From the NCBI GenBank assembly GCA_035235625.1, contig CP141140.1, positions 6,592,685 to 6,656,684 of the forward strand: a stretch of DNA of 64,000 nucleotides, read 5' to 3'. Positions 48,843 through 60,909 of the stretch are shown here, one piece after another. Position 1 is the stretch's first letter. Each line of letters opens with the position of its first letter. A program made the position numbers and the translations under genes. The notes below the pieces were generated by a model, which saw only the letters and a program-made list of their open reading frames with translations, made no database searches and had not been told where the DNA came from. The stretch comes from Saururus chinensis (Eukaryota; Streptophyta; Magnoliopsida; Piperales; Saururaceae).

Positions 48843-49627
48843 TGTAACGCCCGAGATTTTTCATACATTTTCCTTAAAATTCAAGGAATTTTTTTTGCTA
48901 TTTAACAACTATAAATCGGAGGAAAAATGATGAAATCGAAACCTGTATAAATAGTTTATAATTTAAAACATCATACGGTTAAACATCGTACCGCCAAATC
49001 AAATATCCTCAGGCGTTACTCGAAAATAAACGTACGACTAAATTACCATGATCATGGATTTTTAAATACAAATAACTCCCAGGCGTTCCTGAGTACAAGT
49101 CTCATAATAGTCTACATTCTGATCCAAACTAAAAGTCCAAAAAATATAAACATTTAAATCTCATCTCACCCAATACATTAGATCTTGACACAAATGATAC
49201 TCGAAGTGAGTCAAGTATACCTGAATCAAAGGGGAAATAATCCTCCGTAGAAACGAGCATCTATCTCCAGGAGCTCTCCAACACAACCTACAAAAGCCTC
49301 CCGAACCACGGGGCTAAAAATAAAGGGTAATGAGTATTTTCATACTCAGTAAGAAAATACCCGGTAGGGGAATCCCAAACAGTGAACTCAATAAGTTCAT
49401 AAATACATGCGTCATGCAACTCAACATGAAGCAAACAACGTATAACAATTGTATACATATGCATATAAGCACGCAAACACACCACCAAACCAAACTTACA
49501 AAAACACCCTTAATCAGGGTCTTACAAACTTACTCATACCATCGTACGCTAACTCATACAACTTACACATACTTGTACGACCTTACTCGTACATTCTTAC
49601 ACTTACTGTCGTATTCATATTCAAACT

Positions 49628-49722
49628 CTTACAGTCGTGCTCATACTCACTCTTACAGTCGTGCTCATACTCAATCTTACAGTCGTGCTCATACTCAATC
49701 TTACAGTCGTATACATACTATC
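49628..49722. repeat. 24-bp tandem repeat, 4 copies
   Basis: CTTACAGTCGTGCTCATACT starts at 49628, 49652, 49676 and 49700, the last copy diverging. It is part of the solo LTR. Weaker repeats of CTCTTGGGC.GGAA.CATACA follow at about 50020-50120, and CTCTCAATAGAGCATCA occurs near 50123 and 50195. Confidence 0.9.
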
Positions 49723-52700
49723 GACCACTGAAGCTCATTACAACTAATAAGCTCCAGCGTCGAAAAGGAAAAGAATGCCACTGGGGCATCACCTTTACCT
49801 CCGGGGAGTAACTAGACGCCATGGACTTTTTCGAAGGTAAGACACACCTATGCTCATGGGGCACATGATCAAACAGATAAGAGTAGATCCATGATACTAC
49901 TTACCATAGCGTGCAAACATACACCCACATATAAAGGGTCATACAATTGCCCACACATAAGGGGTCTTATAGTGCCAAAGAATTGCCCACCATTATGGGT
50001 CTTACATTGCCAATGCCACTCTTGGGCAGAAATCATACAGTGCCTCTTGGGCGGAATCATACAATGCCATGCACTCTTGGGGAGGAATCATACCATACCA
50101 CTCTTGGGCAGGAACATACAACGCTCTCAATAGAGCATCAAATGTCTGGGCTTAATACAGCACGCAGACCAAATCGAAAACATACATACAGTTGCTCTCA
50201 ATAGAGCATCAGACGTTTGGTGCTCTATATAGCACACAAACAACATCCCGCAAGATAGACACCATGGCAAGACATAAGAAATGCTCAGCTGACTCATTAT
50301 CGGCTAGCTCAAACACGGAACTTAATCCGTCGAACCCTCATGTCTCAAACTCACAATGCTATTATTAGCTTTCTTATAATTCAAGTTTGAATTATGTAAA
50401 TTATGCGGTACAATTATGCCACACAACTCACAATCCTTGACTGATCAAACCGAAGCTGAGCCCGATCAAAACCCTAGTTCGTCATGGCAGCAGACTTCAC
50501 TTAACCCGTCTATATCGTGATCAAACTCACCGTACATCAAATCCTTACATACTCATACAGTCTCCGCCATCCACATTACAACCAAAACATCTTACTCGAC
50601 ATAATCAAACTGAGCTCCTTACATTAGATCCCCGTTATCAGCCTCTTACTTAATACCTCACTTATTATGCTTACTTTTCACTTCATAATATGTACGTTAT
50701 GCTTCTACAATTATGGACGCTCCTACTATCTAATAAACCCCCATAAGGCTCCAAGCCTAAGCCCTCTTACTTACCGAACCCTTGACATACGCTCTAAACC
50801 AAACAGATCCAATCCGCTCAAATCCTTGCCTATCAAACTTATGTCTGCCGTCATTGTCACACGCTTACACATCCTAATCCACATCCAATTTTATACCAAA
50901 CCCTTACCACTTCTTACCGCCCATCGCCCACACCTCTGCCCACACACACAGTCCACATATATAGCTTACTCACATAATCCCTAGTCATCACTAGCACTTA
51001 CATCACACACATGTTGCACACCAACATATTCGCTAGCCATCACTAGCGCATACCCATTCTACATACATAAAACATGCTTACAATTCACATACATAACATA
51101 TGCATCTCAACGTGGCATAATTCATTCTCTTACATCATACAAATAGGCCATGATTTAATATCCAAAATATGGAAACATATAATCCTAGCATGCTGCTACT
51201 CATTCAAAGCATGCTATCATGAAATAACGAGTTCAAAGCTCCCCTACTTCGTAATCATGAAGTTTGATGGCGAGCACACGACGGTGGCGGCGTCGGTGGT
51301 AGAGTTGGCGGCCAAAAGCTTTTCCTAGCTGAGAGAGCTGCTGTCCCGAGGTTTTAGGAAGTGTCGAAACTACCCATGGCCAAAAAAAGGTGACACAGAT
51401 CAACGCGGTAAAATCCGTGATCCACAACGGCACACTAGAGGCAGCAGGGAGAAAGGTTATGCCAACAAGTAGCAGGTACGACCAAAGGCCCAAGTGTACA
51501 CTAAAATTCGACCGGCGGTTGGAAAATACTCAACCGGTCACAAGACGTTAAAATCGGCCATGGACAACACCCAAAGGCGTCGATTTCGTGTTTACAAGGG
51601 CCCACATATGGGCGGAGGGCGTAGGGTGACATTCAAGGACGGAGGAGAGGTGGAGGACTCCGATGTCAACTCCAAATGATGGCAGAGCCATCCGACGGTT
51701 AGGTGGCACCAAAACCCCAACCCACACGTGCGACTACTTGCACACGTGGCCAAAGGGAGGGAGAAAGGGCTTAGACAGTGTCGGCCTAAAGCTCAGAAGG
51801 GCAGTAGGGCCATGCCCAAGGGTGGTGTCCAACAAAGACGGCCTTTGCTATTGCCGTGCTGAGGTAGGCCGACTAGAGGCCAATCGGCGACCGGTGAGGG
51901 TAGAATAGTAAGAGGGCAACACGTGGCACTCTCTATAGAGCGGTCCAACACATAATCAATAGAGGGGAACCTGGCCCATGCAAAAAGAAGAGGGGTGGTG
52001 CCGTGCTAGGGCAACCAGCCATCTCCAAGCTGATACCCGCCACACTAAGGTCAGAGGTATTCGGCATCCAACATTGCTCGGTAGCCCAAAATGGGTGGAA
52101 AACCCTAGGGGCACAAGGACAAGCAGGGGTTACTGGCCAACTCCATCATTGCCCTAGCGGCCAGGACGAGCTATCTTCGGCCAGAGGTGATGGCCAAAGT
52201 CAGCGGCGACACACGTGATAGATAGCACTGTGAGGATCAAAGGCTCAGTTTTTCCGAGTGAGAGCACCTGAGCAAGGGATGCGGATCTGGTTCCGACAAA
52301 GCGGAGGGGACCAAAAAAAAACAATAGGGCGGTGGGGCTCGCTGGGGGCGGTCCTACCGTCATCAGCCAAAGGCTCATTAGCCGGAGGCGAGTCGGAGGC
52401 TGGCTCTCGCCGGGGCGTCAACCAATTTCTGTTACAAACAGAAACAAGGAGAAGGGTCTGGCCAGAGGAAAAAAAAGGGAGGGCAGAGGTGGAACAGTGC
52501 TAGGGCCGGTGAACCTGAGCTGGGACAGTGGCTTAGCCGTTGTCAGGCCGGGGCAGAGTAGGACAGAGATCCATCAGCCAAGGCTTGTCACTAGCAGCCT
52601 TTGTTTCACAAAAATAGAGCACTTGCGGATAGGGTAGAGGGGAGAAAATGGGAGGAGAGGATGGGGCCGCGGGGAGGTCAATTGGGGCCGGGATGGGTGG

Positions 52701-53260
52701 TCCATCACCATCGCTAGCCCCAAGCAAAACTATAGGCGGTCGGCCGGCCCTTGCTGGCCAACGGCGACGGCGAAATAAAATTGAATAGAGGGGTGGAAAA
52801 ATAGAGCACCAGAGAGGAAAAGAGGGGTGGGACGGTGGAGGAGGCCCACTGGGGCCAGGAGGAATGGTCTCTAGCCGTCACCGGCCCAAGGCGTAGCTGT
52901 GGGTGGCCGGCCAACCCTTGCCGGCCTAATGAAATAGAGAAGGGAGAGGGCAAACCGGGGAGGAGGCGGTGCAATCGTGGGCAGCCGGGGTGGTGGCCCC
53001 TTGGCGTCGCACCACCGGGGCGGAACCGGCAGCGGTGGCCCGGCGTCCCGCTGGCGGTCGCTGGTCGCCGAAGAGCAAACAACAGAAAAGGGGTGGCTCT
53101 CTGTTTTCTTGTGGCTTCCAGTTCGGGCTTGATTGAGCCCGATATGTTTTGTCTTTTTTTTCTCCCTTATCTCTGTACTTTCATTCTATATCGAATTTTT
53201 CACGCCGAAACGCCGTCCAGGCCCGTAGCCTACGATGAACCTGACACCCAACTCTACTGG

Positions 53261-53268
53261 TATAAATA
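53261..53268 (+). promoter_or_regulatory. TATA box of the solo LTR
   Basis: TATAAATA lies 97 bp before the LTR's right edge, consistent with an LTR promoter reading rightward. Present activity is unknown. Confidence 0.5.
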
Positions 53269-53362
53269 CCGGCTAAATACATTAAAACGTCATATTTTCT
53301 CACCGAAAATGATCAGAAAAAATAGCAAAAAATCGTAATAAAATCCGGGACATTACAATTAA

Positions 53363-54427
53363 CTCCTATTAAAGTATCTTACCCTCCTTTAGCTGCTGAA
53401 TCTTTGACTCCATATGAGACAACTTCTGTATTGTGCTTGAGCCTACTTCTACACTTGACCGAGTTCGTTTTGGCTAAACCTGTGAATATATTGGTCCTAG
53501 TCCTAATTCGCAAGACTCACCCACAACTCTCAAGCCGATCAATGACTTGAGAAAATACATTGTCCCAAGAGAGTGTGTCTTTGTACTTTCTAGCATCTTA
53601 TCTCTAAGATCATTTATGATATTCTACATTTATTTTAAAGTACAAGAATTATTAGAAGTATAAAGATATACATTCAAGATTTTGAAAATACAAAACTATG
53701 AAACTCACCATTGAAGAGTGGGCTTCGGATCTTCAGATCTGTTACTTTGTAGTTGCCATAGAAGGAGGAATAATGTTGTATTTTTATTTGTGAGAATAAA
53801 AGTACATAAAAGGGGTAGAGCTGAGTAAATATTGTTTATTTTGAATGAGATTAAAGAGTACTAGGGTGAGGAGGAGATTGTTGGGTGCCAAATAGCACCA
53901 TTCTTAAAATATGCAGTTGTCGACTACCAATTGTCATGATAGAAATGTGAGGTTTATTCGATGCTAAAAAAATCATATCAAGTAAAAATAAAACTCATTA
54001 TTGATTTTAAGTGGTTGAACGTGTACATAGGTTTTATTTCTTAAGATTGGAGCTTGTAAAAAAATCAAACTTTTAAATGGTTTTGCTAGCTATTATGAAT
54101 AGTCCCATCAGATTTTGGGAAGGAGCGGAAGGAGGTGGTGGAAGAGGGGAGGATGAGGTAGAAGAGTAGGAGGAGGCAAAGAGGCCGAAGCTAGAGGTAG
54201 AGCCAGTGGTAGAGGAGGCAACACCGATGTCGGAGTATATAAGAGATGGTGGTGATACGTGGAAAGTAGTAATGTTTAATGGGTTGGTGGTATATGTGAA
54301 AAGGAAGAAAATAGGGGAAGAATATTTTAGATATTTCTTTCTACATGTATGGGATTCACATGTAAGCAGAGCTATTACAACTATGAATATTAAGAAGTTA
54401 GTGTATGGTTGCAATGTACTAAAGAAT
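53363..54427 (-). pseudogene. CACTA/Ptta-like transposase remnant (tentative)
   Basis: On the - strand, about 53600-53385 reads in pieces like the C-terminal part of plant Ptta/En-Spm transposases (SLGTMYFLKSLIGLRVVGES, then TIQKLSHMESKIQQLKE). Further right, about 54240-54100 (- strand), is a Ser/Pro-rich stretch (SSPLPPPPSAPSQ) such as those proteins have at their start. The reading is broken and the family call is from memory, not a search. The solo LTR target site (ATTAA) lies at its left edge. Confidence 0.35.
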
Positions 54428-56280
54428 GCATCTCCACCCTTTCTTTTAGTGTGCTAATAAATGAAAGTAATTAAGGATATTTCACTTCAAAATATGGATT
54501 GAGACAAGAATGTCCTATGTCCCCCTTGATTTTTATTCTTTGTATGGAGGGTCTCTCGGCTTTAGTAAATAGAGAATGTGAGAATGATGTTATTATCCCT
54601 CTTTCATTCCATGATGTTCTTCCATTAGCCACTTGTTGTTTGCAGATGATGCATTCATATTTTCTTAGCATAAGGTCACCTCCGCTGAAAAGATTCATGA
54701 TATACTTAATGTGTTTGCTGATATTTTGGGTTTGGAAGCTAACTTTTCTAAAAACAATATTTTCTTCTCAGCTAGATATGCTCATAAGGAGGATATTTCA
54801 GTAGTGTTTGGATATAATGTAGGTTCTCTACCCATTAGGCCTCTTGCTCTTCATTTATCCTCCAAAAAATTATCTTACAACTTGTGCAAGCCTCTATTGG
54901 ACAAGGTATCATTGAAGATTGATGGGTGAAAGACTAAACTTTTATCCTATGTTGAATTAATCAAGACAATTTTGAATAGTCTTCAGCTATATTAGACTTC
55001 ACCTTTTAAATTACCTAAAAAGTTACCATCTCATATTGAACGAATATTTGCAGTTTTCTTTGGAAGGTGATATTTTCCTCTTCGTACTTCCATAATGTTG
55101 TTTGGAGAGTTGTTTATATACATTTCAATGAGGGGGGTTTTGGTGTCCGTTCCTTGCGTGATTGTAATTTAATAGGTCTTTTAAAAGTGTTATGGCAGCT
55201 TTTAACTCATAATGACTCGTTATAGTATCGATGAATTTATGGGTATTATTTACTCATAAGTCTATTTGGATGTCAAATCTAGTAAATTGCTCATTTTCTT
55301 GCAAGATTAACCTTGATTAAGAAAAACTAATGGAATAATTTTGTCATTTGAATGTTGGAAATGGATGTCACACTTTGACCTAGTAAGACCCTTGGGCAAG
55401 ATTTCCACTGTTACATATCAGATTTGTTCGCTGAACTATTTTGCAATTGGGTTGTTCAAAAGATGATATATTATCACATTCCATACAAAAAAGTGAATGG
55501 AATTTGGGTTTCATGGAGTATAATTATTTTAATGAATTTTGGCTTTTCCACATACATTGAGGACACATGAGGTTTGTAACTTTTTACAAGTTAATAGGCC
55601 TAATTTCACAGATTCTCTGGATAAGTATGGATGACTTCTGGGAAAGAATCCAAAGTCATACACTGATTTAGCCTTGGTCTAAATTAATTTAGTATTAAAA
55701 ATAGAATTAACTAGTATTCTTTGATTTCTTGTGTAAGAGGGGATTTCAATTGGTCAATATGTGATTCCTTTGTTGTACTCATCTAGAGAGCCAAAACCAT
55801 TTATTTTTCACAAGTCCATATGCTAAGTCTTTTTAAAAGATTATTTTTGACAAAATGTAACATCCACGTGATTGTTTTAGACTATCATGGAGAACTTAGA
55901 TATAAATTTAATAGAGTGGAACACCCATGTAGTTCTTCTATTGAAAATCTTGTTCAGCATTTATATCACTTTTGTTTAGTCAAAAAGAAATATTCATATC
56001 TTTATTGATAGAAGGCTCACTACAAACAGATTGGCTAAATCTATAATTGCTCCCTTGTTTCAGTTGCTTTTGGACTAAAACAATTTATTGTTTGTCATTG
56101 CTCTTTTCATATTGCATTTTGGTTGGATTGATAGTTTCAATTCCGCCTTCTTGAGAATTGCTTTTCTCCATTTTTTTATTTGTTCTTCTTTTGTTCTTTC
56201 TTGAGGGGTTGGCTAATTTTATTTAATCTTGTTGTACTCTATTTTTTTGCTTAATAAAAATTTAATTATATATAAAAAAA
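54428..56280 (+). mobile_element. 5'-truncated LINE (L1-type) fragment
   Basis: It begins inside the reverse transcriptase. The most conserved part reads RQECPMSPLIFILCMEGLSA near 54500, then in a second frame ADILGLEANFSKNNIFFSAR (about 54715-54775) and LSSKKLSYNLCKPLLDKVSL (about 54855-54915). Next come a GGFGVRSLRDCN-like stretch near 55135 and a C-terminal segment LDYHGELRYKFNRVEHP (about 55875-55930). It ends after TTAATAAAAATT with a short A-rich tail near 56275. There are several stops and frame changes. The endonuclease and the front of the RT are missing, as expected for 5' truncation. Target duplications were not identified. Confidence 0.85.
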
Positions 56281-56947
56281 TTGGTGTCATTTTAAGATGG
56301 ACGTAATTATAGGTCATTTTTGAAAAATGCTCACCATCCTAATCATAGAACACATTAAAATAATTACATTCCATGAATGCAATGGAGAACACGTCGAAGT
56401 GTTATGTAATAAGGATTCTCAGAGACAGTAATGCATGTTGAGGAAGACTGAAACATATAAAAAACTTTAACGACGGAGATTAATTTTAGTGTCCATCAAT
56501 ATCCAGTTCTAAGTTCAAAGCACAATCCACGCCAGCATTGATCATCATCAAAGTTTGAACCAATAAAACATTTGCTGCCTCCTTATCGCAGATTACCTTG
56601 GTTGGATAAACGACTCACCAAGTATTTACGTCAGTAGGAAGCATGGATTGGATGCCTGTGGCTAATGACAAGGCAAACCGGAAAAAGAAATAAGGTCAAC
56701 TGATAACTTTAGCTAAGTTTCAATTGTGTCTGTGTGCTACCATTTGATGTTTGCAAGTTAGACACGGGGTCATTGCATGAACAGCACAGAGTACGAGGAT
56801 GTTTAGAGAACCACTCGACCGTCAAGCTTACATAATATGGTCGATTTTAAATCTAGGTGGCCAATTGGCTGTATTAATTGCAAAAGCAATTGAAGCCTTA
56901 CGGGAGAGATCATACAAATGCAAAGGATTCGGATTTATGCAAGAACG
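56281..56947. other. No gene seen
   Basis: Intergenic DNA between the LINE tail and repeat copy 2. An open frame overlapping its right end runs into the repeat and shows no domain. Confidence 0.45.
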
Positions 56948-57695
56948 TACTTTACACACCCTAATAAAATTTAATAAATTATTAAATATTTTTTATTTTT
57001 TATTATATTTTTTAACTCTATTTTTGCTCTTTTATGTTTTATTCAGAATCTTCCTTCTTAAACATAAGCTCTTTCATTTCCCCCGTTGCTTGTGGTTCAT
57101 CTTTCTGAACCATTTTCCTTCTTCCCCCTCGCTTATAACTTCTCTTTTACGATATTTTTCCCTCTTCCCCTCTCCTTGCTACTCTTCTAAAAAACTTCTA
57201 GATAGTTTCTGGTAGGGGGTGTGCACCACCCAAATATGTAAAATTTGACGAGGAACTAAAGTTTCTATCTAAATAAGTTTTATTTGGTGGATGATATCCC
57301 GCGCCAAGAAACCTCCGATGGTTTTTAGCAGGGAGAGGGCACCGCTACGATATGCAAACATTGACGAAAACTTTTATTTCATATATAATACAGTTTAATT
57401 TATCGGGGGTACTCCCTGCCACAAAACTTCCAGAAGTTTTTTAAACTTCTAAAAAACTTTTAACGGGGGGTGGTCACTGCCACAAAATGTAAAATTTGAT
57501 GGGTACATAAGGCCTCTGTCCAAATCAATTTTATTTGGTAGAGAGTACCACCCACTAAAAAACTTCTAGAAGTTTTAGGGTGTTAAGGTGACATAAGTAA
57601 AATTATAAAGGGGTGTAGGGGTACTGAGTAGTTAAAAAATGTCAATTATTTTTCAAAGGGGGGGCTCTAAGCATTTTTTTTTAGGGGTTTATGCA
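56948..57695. repeat. Modular dispersed repeat, copy 2
   Basis: Same order of parts as copy 1 at 34857-35598. The front is TTTACACACCCTAATAAAAT, followed by a C/T-rich stretch and three modules at about 57213-57307, 57327-57423 and 57463-57556. The end is TTAAGGTGACATAAGTAAAA. TTTATGCAA occurs near both edges (about 56935 and 57690), possibly a target duplication, although about ten bases separate the left copy from the first shared base. Confidence 0.75.
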
Positions 57696-58560
57696 ATTTT
57701 CTTTTAAGTTATCAAAAATGTTAGTGACATAAATCCGGATTATAATATTGCCTTGAACGCTATATGCAAAATGAGTGGTGGCGTCATTGGTTTTAAGATG
57801 CGCGTCGTCTAACGTATATTGTATTATGAAAACACCTTTTGGAAGGACAAATACAATCCAGTCACATTATGGTGACCACTCACATTGCTTGCCAAACATG
57901 TCTAAGGATGCTGATAACCCAGAATCTGTCCAATAAAAGTTACACGTTTACTTTTGACAAGACAGAAAAAATAGGTCTTGGGTTCATTTTCTCTGTCTAA
58001 TCAACATTAGGTGTAGAATTTTATTAGACAGATTCATTCTGGTGGGAAAATTAATCATTTCCCTTTTTGTATTTAACTTGTAGTCTAGACTTGCAAAAGC
58101 CACTCAAATGAGCAAGATAACGTGACTAAAAAATCCCTTGATCAATGATACGTGCTAGTTGATGATTGTTTATGCGTCAAATGTTCCTCAACCAAAATCA
58201 ACAAATTTACGGACATTCGGGAAGGGTAAATAGGATTATTTACTACTTTTATCCTAATTTCCCCCTGACTATTATTACTTTTTTTATTGTGGGAAAAGGA
58301 TCCCATAGACATGTCTCACGCCCCGGTAAAGGAAGTGAACAGCAATTAGATTCAAATTCCGATTTGCAGGTTTAAGAACACCTCCATGATGCCCATGTGA
58401 AGATGTGTCAGAGGCCAAGACAGAAGGATCGAAGTAATCTGAACTACGAATATTCCAAAAATTCACCTTGGTCGTGTAATTGTTGGGCTTCTTCCTCGTA
58501 AGATAATTTTCATGAATGTATATAATTTAATTAAAATTTAGGGTTGAAAATATTCTATTT
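57696..58560. other. No gene seen
   Basis: Intergenic DNA. Frames of 60-69 codons near 58166-58466 have no recognised domain. Confidence 0.45.
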
Positions 58561-58562
58561 TA

Positions 58563-58775
58563 TATTCTTTTCCTTCATTATTAATAACTATATTTAAAAA
58601 ATAGTAATTTTATTAAATAAGCTTATGATACTTTTTTTAAATGTCTAATTATATAAATTGAACAAAATAGAGCAATTAATATAAAATAAATATATTTTTT
58701 AAGAGTATTTTATTTTTACCAAATAAAGCTAGTAATATTTTTGCCAAATGGAGCTATTAATACGAGGAGGGAGTA
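58563..58775. mobile_element. Stowaway-like MITE, second copy
   Basis: It matches the element at 18501-18703 over AATAACTATATTT, AAAATAGAGC.ATTA and TTTTTGCCAAATGGAGCTATTA. The right edge GGAGGGAGTA is the classic Stowaway CTCCCTCC end read inward. TA lies at both edges. Confidence 0.7.
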
Positions 58776-59019
58776 CTTAAAGTAACCGTCCTTACTTTTC
58801 TATTTAACTTAGCCGTTATTTGTAATTTTTTTAGAACACGCATAATATCATATTAGAAATTTCTTCCTTGCCAATCCAGAGTGCATGAGCCGTTTGACAT
58901 TGTGCAGATGGAATTACCAATAAACTGTGACGAAGAAGATTCAATCCAAAGACTTTGCTGATAAAAACCATGAAACAAGCAGAATATATTATTCGAAATA
59001 CAGAGACACATATCACAAA

Positions 59020-60436
59020 TTAATGGACTGGACGTCGTTGCACAAGTAATGCACTCGCCACTTTGGTCCGCCTCCGGCTGAGCTCATCAGAGAGAATCTT
59101 GGCGAAACTGATCAGGGCCTCTTCGTTGGTGCCCTCTCCTTGCACCGCTTCATAAATCCCAGTTTCGATGTTTACTCTGGACACCGGCTTTTTCAGAAGC
59201 CTTTTGCCTATATCCACCAGGTTTTGTAGGTTTTCTGGCGTTGAGATGTCAAGTGATGTCGCATCTCCGATCAGTGAATCATCCTAACAGAATTTTGATA
59301 AGTAAGAGGTCTTAGTCTTTTGTGGGCATAAATGATATTGAAGAGACTAGAGAAAGGAGAGAAAATGGAAACCTCGATGCGCAGATAATTGTTGGTTGAA
59401 TTGAGGGTTTGGAAGAGAACAGAATTGTGGATGTCAACCATGTCCGAGCTTGCATGGGTGAACGAGTCAAAAAGGGGACTGGAGTTCTTGTTATATAACC
59501 ATCCAAATATCCCCCATTTAGATGCCATTTGGGCGTTATACTTCTCCTCTTGCATGGCAGTCCCCGTTCCGATAGAGATGACTAAGAACTTCCCATAGTC
59601 ATGAGGCTTAATGGTAAAAAAATCTGGATTTTTGAAGTGGATTTCCCTCGAAATAGTGGTCATAGCAGCTAATGTCTGCATAATAAAACAAGAAAAAAAC
59701 AATCCATCACTTTTTGACTTCGATCTTCCTTCAGTAGCTATTCCATGGCAACAGCTACAGTTACTACATAAAAAGACTCGTGAATTAGTCACAGACGTAG
59801 AACTTCATAAATCTAATTCAGGAAGTAGCCTTACTGGGTTATTTGCAGCAACCCCTCCATCAACTAGGTCATAGCTGTAAGTGTTCCCTTGCGAGTCTTT
59901 GGTCTCAAAGAAGTGGGAAGGAAGAAAAGTTGGAGCAGCTGATGTGCCGATGCATATGTCTGAAAGAAGAGGATCTCTCAAAACATCTGTATTTGCCTGT
60001 ATTTGACGAACAAAGAAAATTATGTCGTCTTCACGTGTGTACATCATCGATATAAAACCTAAGGAGTCTAGTGTAAACAATCAGATCCTCAAAAAGGCTA
60101 CCGTTATATTTTGTAAGTATCCCAAATATCAAGTAAGCAGGGTAATTAACAAAAAGTAAACACACACAAATTGAAGAAACCACTCGACACATAAGTGAGA
60201 CATTTTCACCTTGTAGGTTGAGAAGATAACAGGCTGCATGCGTTTGATATCAAACGAAGTAACGACCACATTTGTTAGGGTTTGGTGCAACCTTGTCTCC
60301 CCAAGAAGCCGTCGTAGGAGCGAATGCAGATACTTCCCATCATACTTTGGCCTACTCACTGCATTATATAGGTTCACTGCCCAGCTAAATATGCTTCTGT
60401 AAGTAAACAAACTTTAATCAGACAAAAACATGATTA

Positions 60437-60478
<42 letters not shown>

Positions 60479-60909
60479 ATTGAGTGAGCATTGACGATGG
60501 AACAACTAGCGACCTCTGAGTCTGAGGAAAGATCTTGGAACTGTGCTGCAAGAAGAAGTTGGGAATGTCTTTGGCAGCATAGAGGGGGCGGTTATCCTTG
60601 TCCGGGGCAGTAAGCATTGTGGTTATCAATCCCCCGCTGCTGGTGCCGGCAATCACATCAAAATAGTCTACTAGCCTTGCTTCTTCTCCGTCTAGTTCCT
60701 GCAACATGAAGAGATAACATGAGTTTTAACCTGTACGTCCTACTACTAAGAAGATTTGGAAGACAAATTTTCAAGCTGTTAACCTGTAGTTTGGTTTCAA
60801 GGAATGCGAGGATAGTGGCAGAGATGGTTCCCCTTATTCCACCACCATCGATGCTTAGCACAGTGACCAAATTCCCTTTGGAGGGGGGAGGGCTGCGAGG
60901 GCTGTCCAT
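59020..60909 (-). CDS. Patatin-like phospholipase, gene 2 (6 exons)
   Basis: Exons in transcription order: 60909-60784, 60698-60514, 60396-60210, 59996-59835, 59675-59373, 59283-59020. They join in frame to 408 aa. Exons 1, 3, 4 and 5 have exactly the lengths of gene 1. Exon 2 is 6 nt longer (FPQTQ against FPQ), and exon 6 gives a C-terminus nine residues longer, ending LVQRRPVH. Landmarks are DGGGIRG (21-27), GTSSG (Ser62), GPKYDGKYL-type RPKYDGKYL in exon 3, catalytic Asp212 in DGGVAANNP and [20 protein letters not shown]. Same predicted Ser-Asp acyl hydrolase activity as gene 1. Met at 60909 aligns with gene 1's start. An upstream in-frame Met at 60990 is possible. The right edge of intron 2 carries an (AT)n run. 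Confidence 0.9.
60437..60476. repeat. (AT)n microsatellite
   Basis: About twenty AT units in intron 2 of patatin-like gene 2. Confidence 0.95.

Larger units (their letters stand above)
48843..53357 (+). mobile_element. Solo LTR, 4.5 kb, Ty3/gypsy Del/Tekay-like
   Basis: A fossil. The edges are TGTAACGCCCGAGATTTTT and AAAATCCGGGACATTACA, flanked by a perfect 5-bp target duplication ATTAA (48838-48842 and 53358-53362). There are no internal retroelement parts, no primer site and no second LTR, so it fits a solo LTR left by recombination between two LTRs. A TATAAATA box at 53261 sets the + orientation. The right half (about 51.2-53.2 kb) is GC-rich and gives long open frames on both strands. 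I read these as non-coding shadows. Very long LTRs with TGTAAC...GTTACA-type ends are known from plant Del/Tekay chromoviruses, and that family placement is inference. The perfect target duplication suggests a moderate to young age. Confidence 0.75.

Noticed and set aside
51494-53338. Several open frames of 60-167 codons on both strands
   Set aside because: They overlap in many frames, lie in the GC-rich half of the solo LTR and show no recognisable domain.
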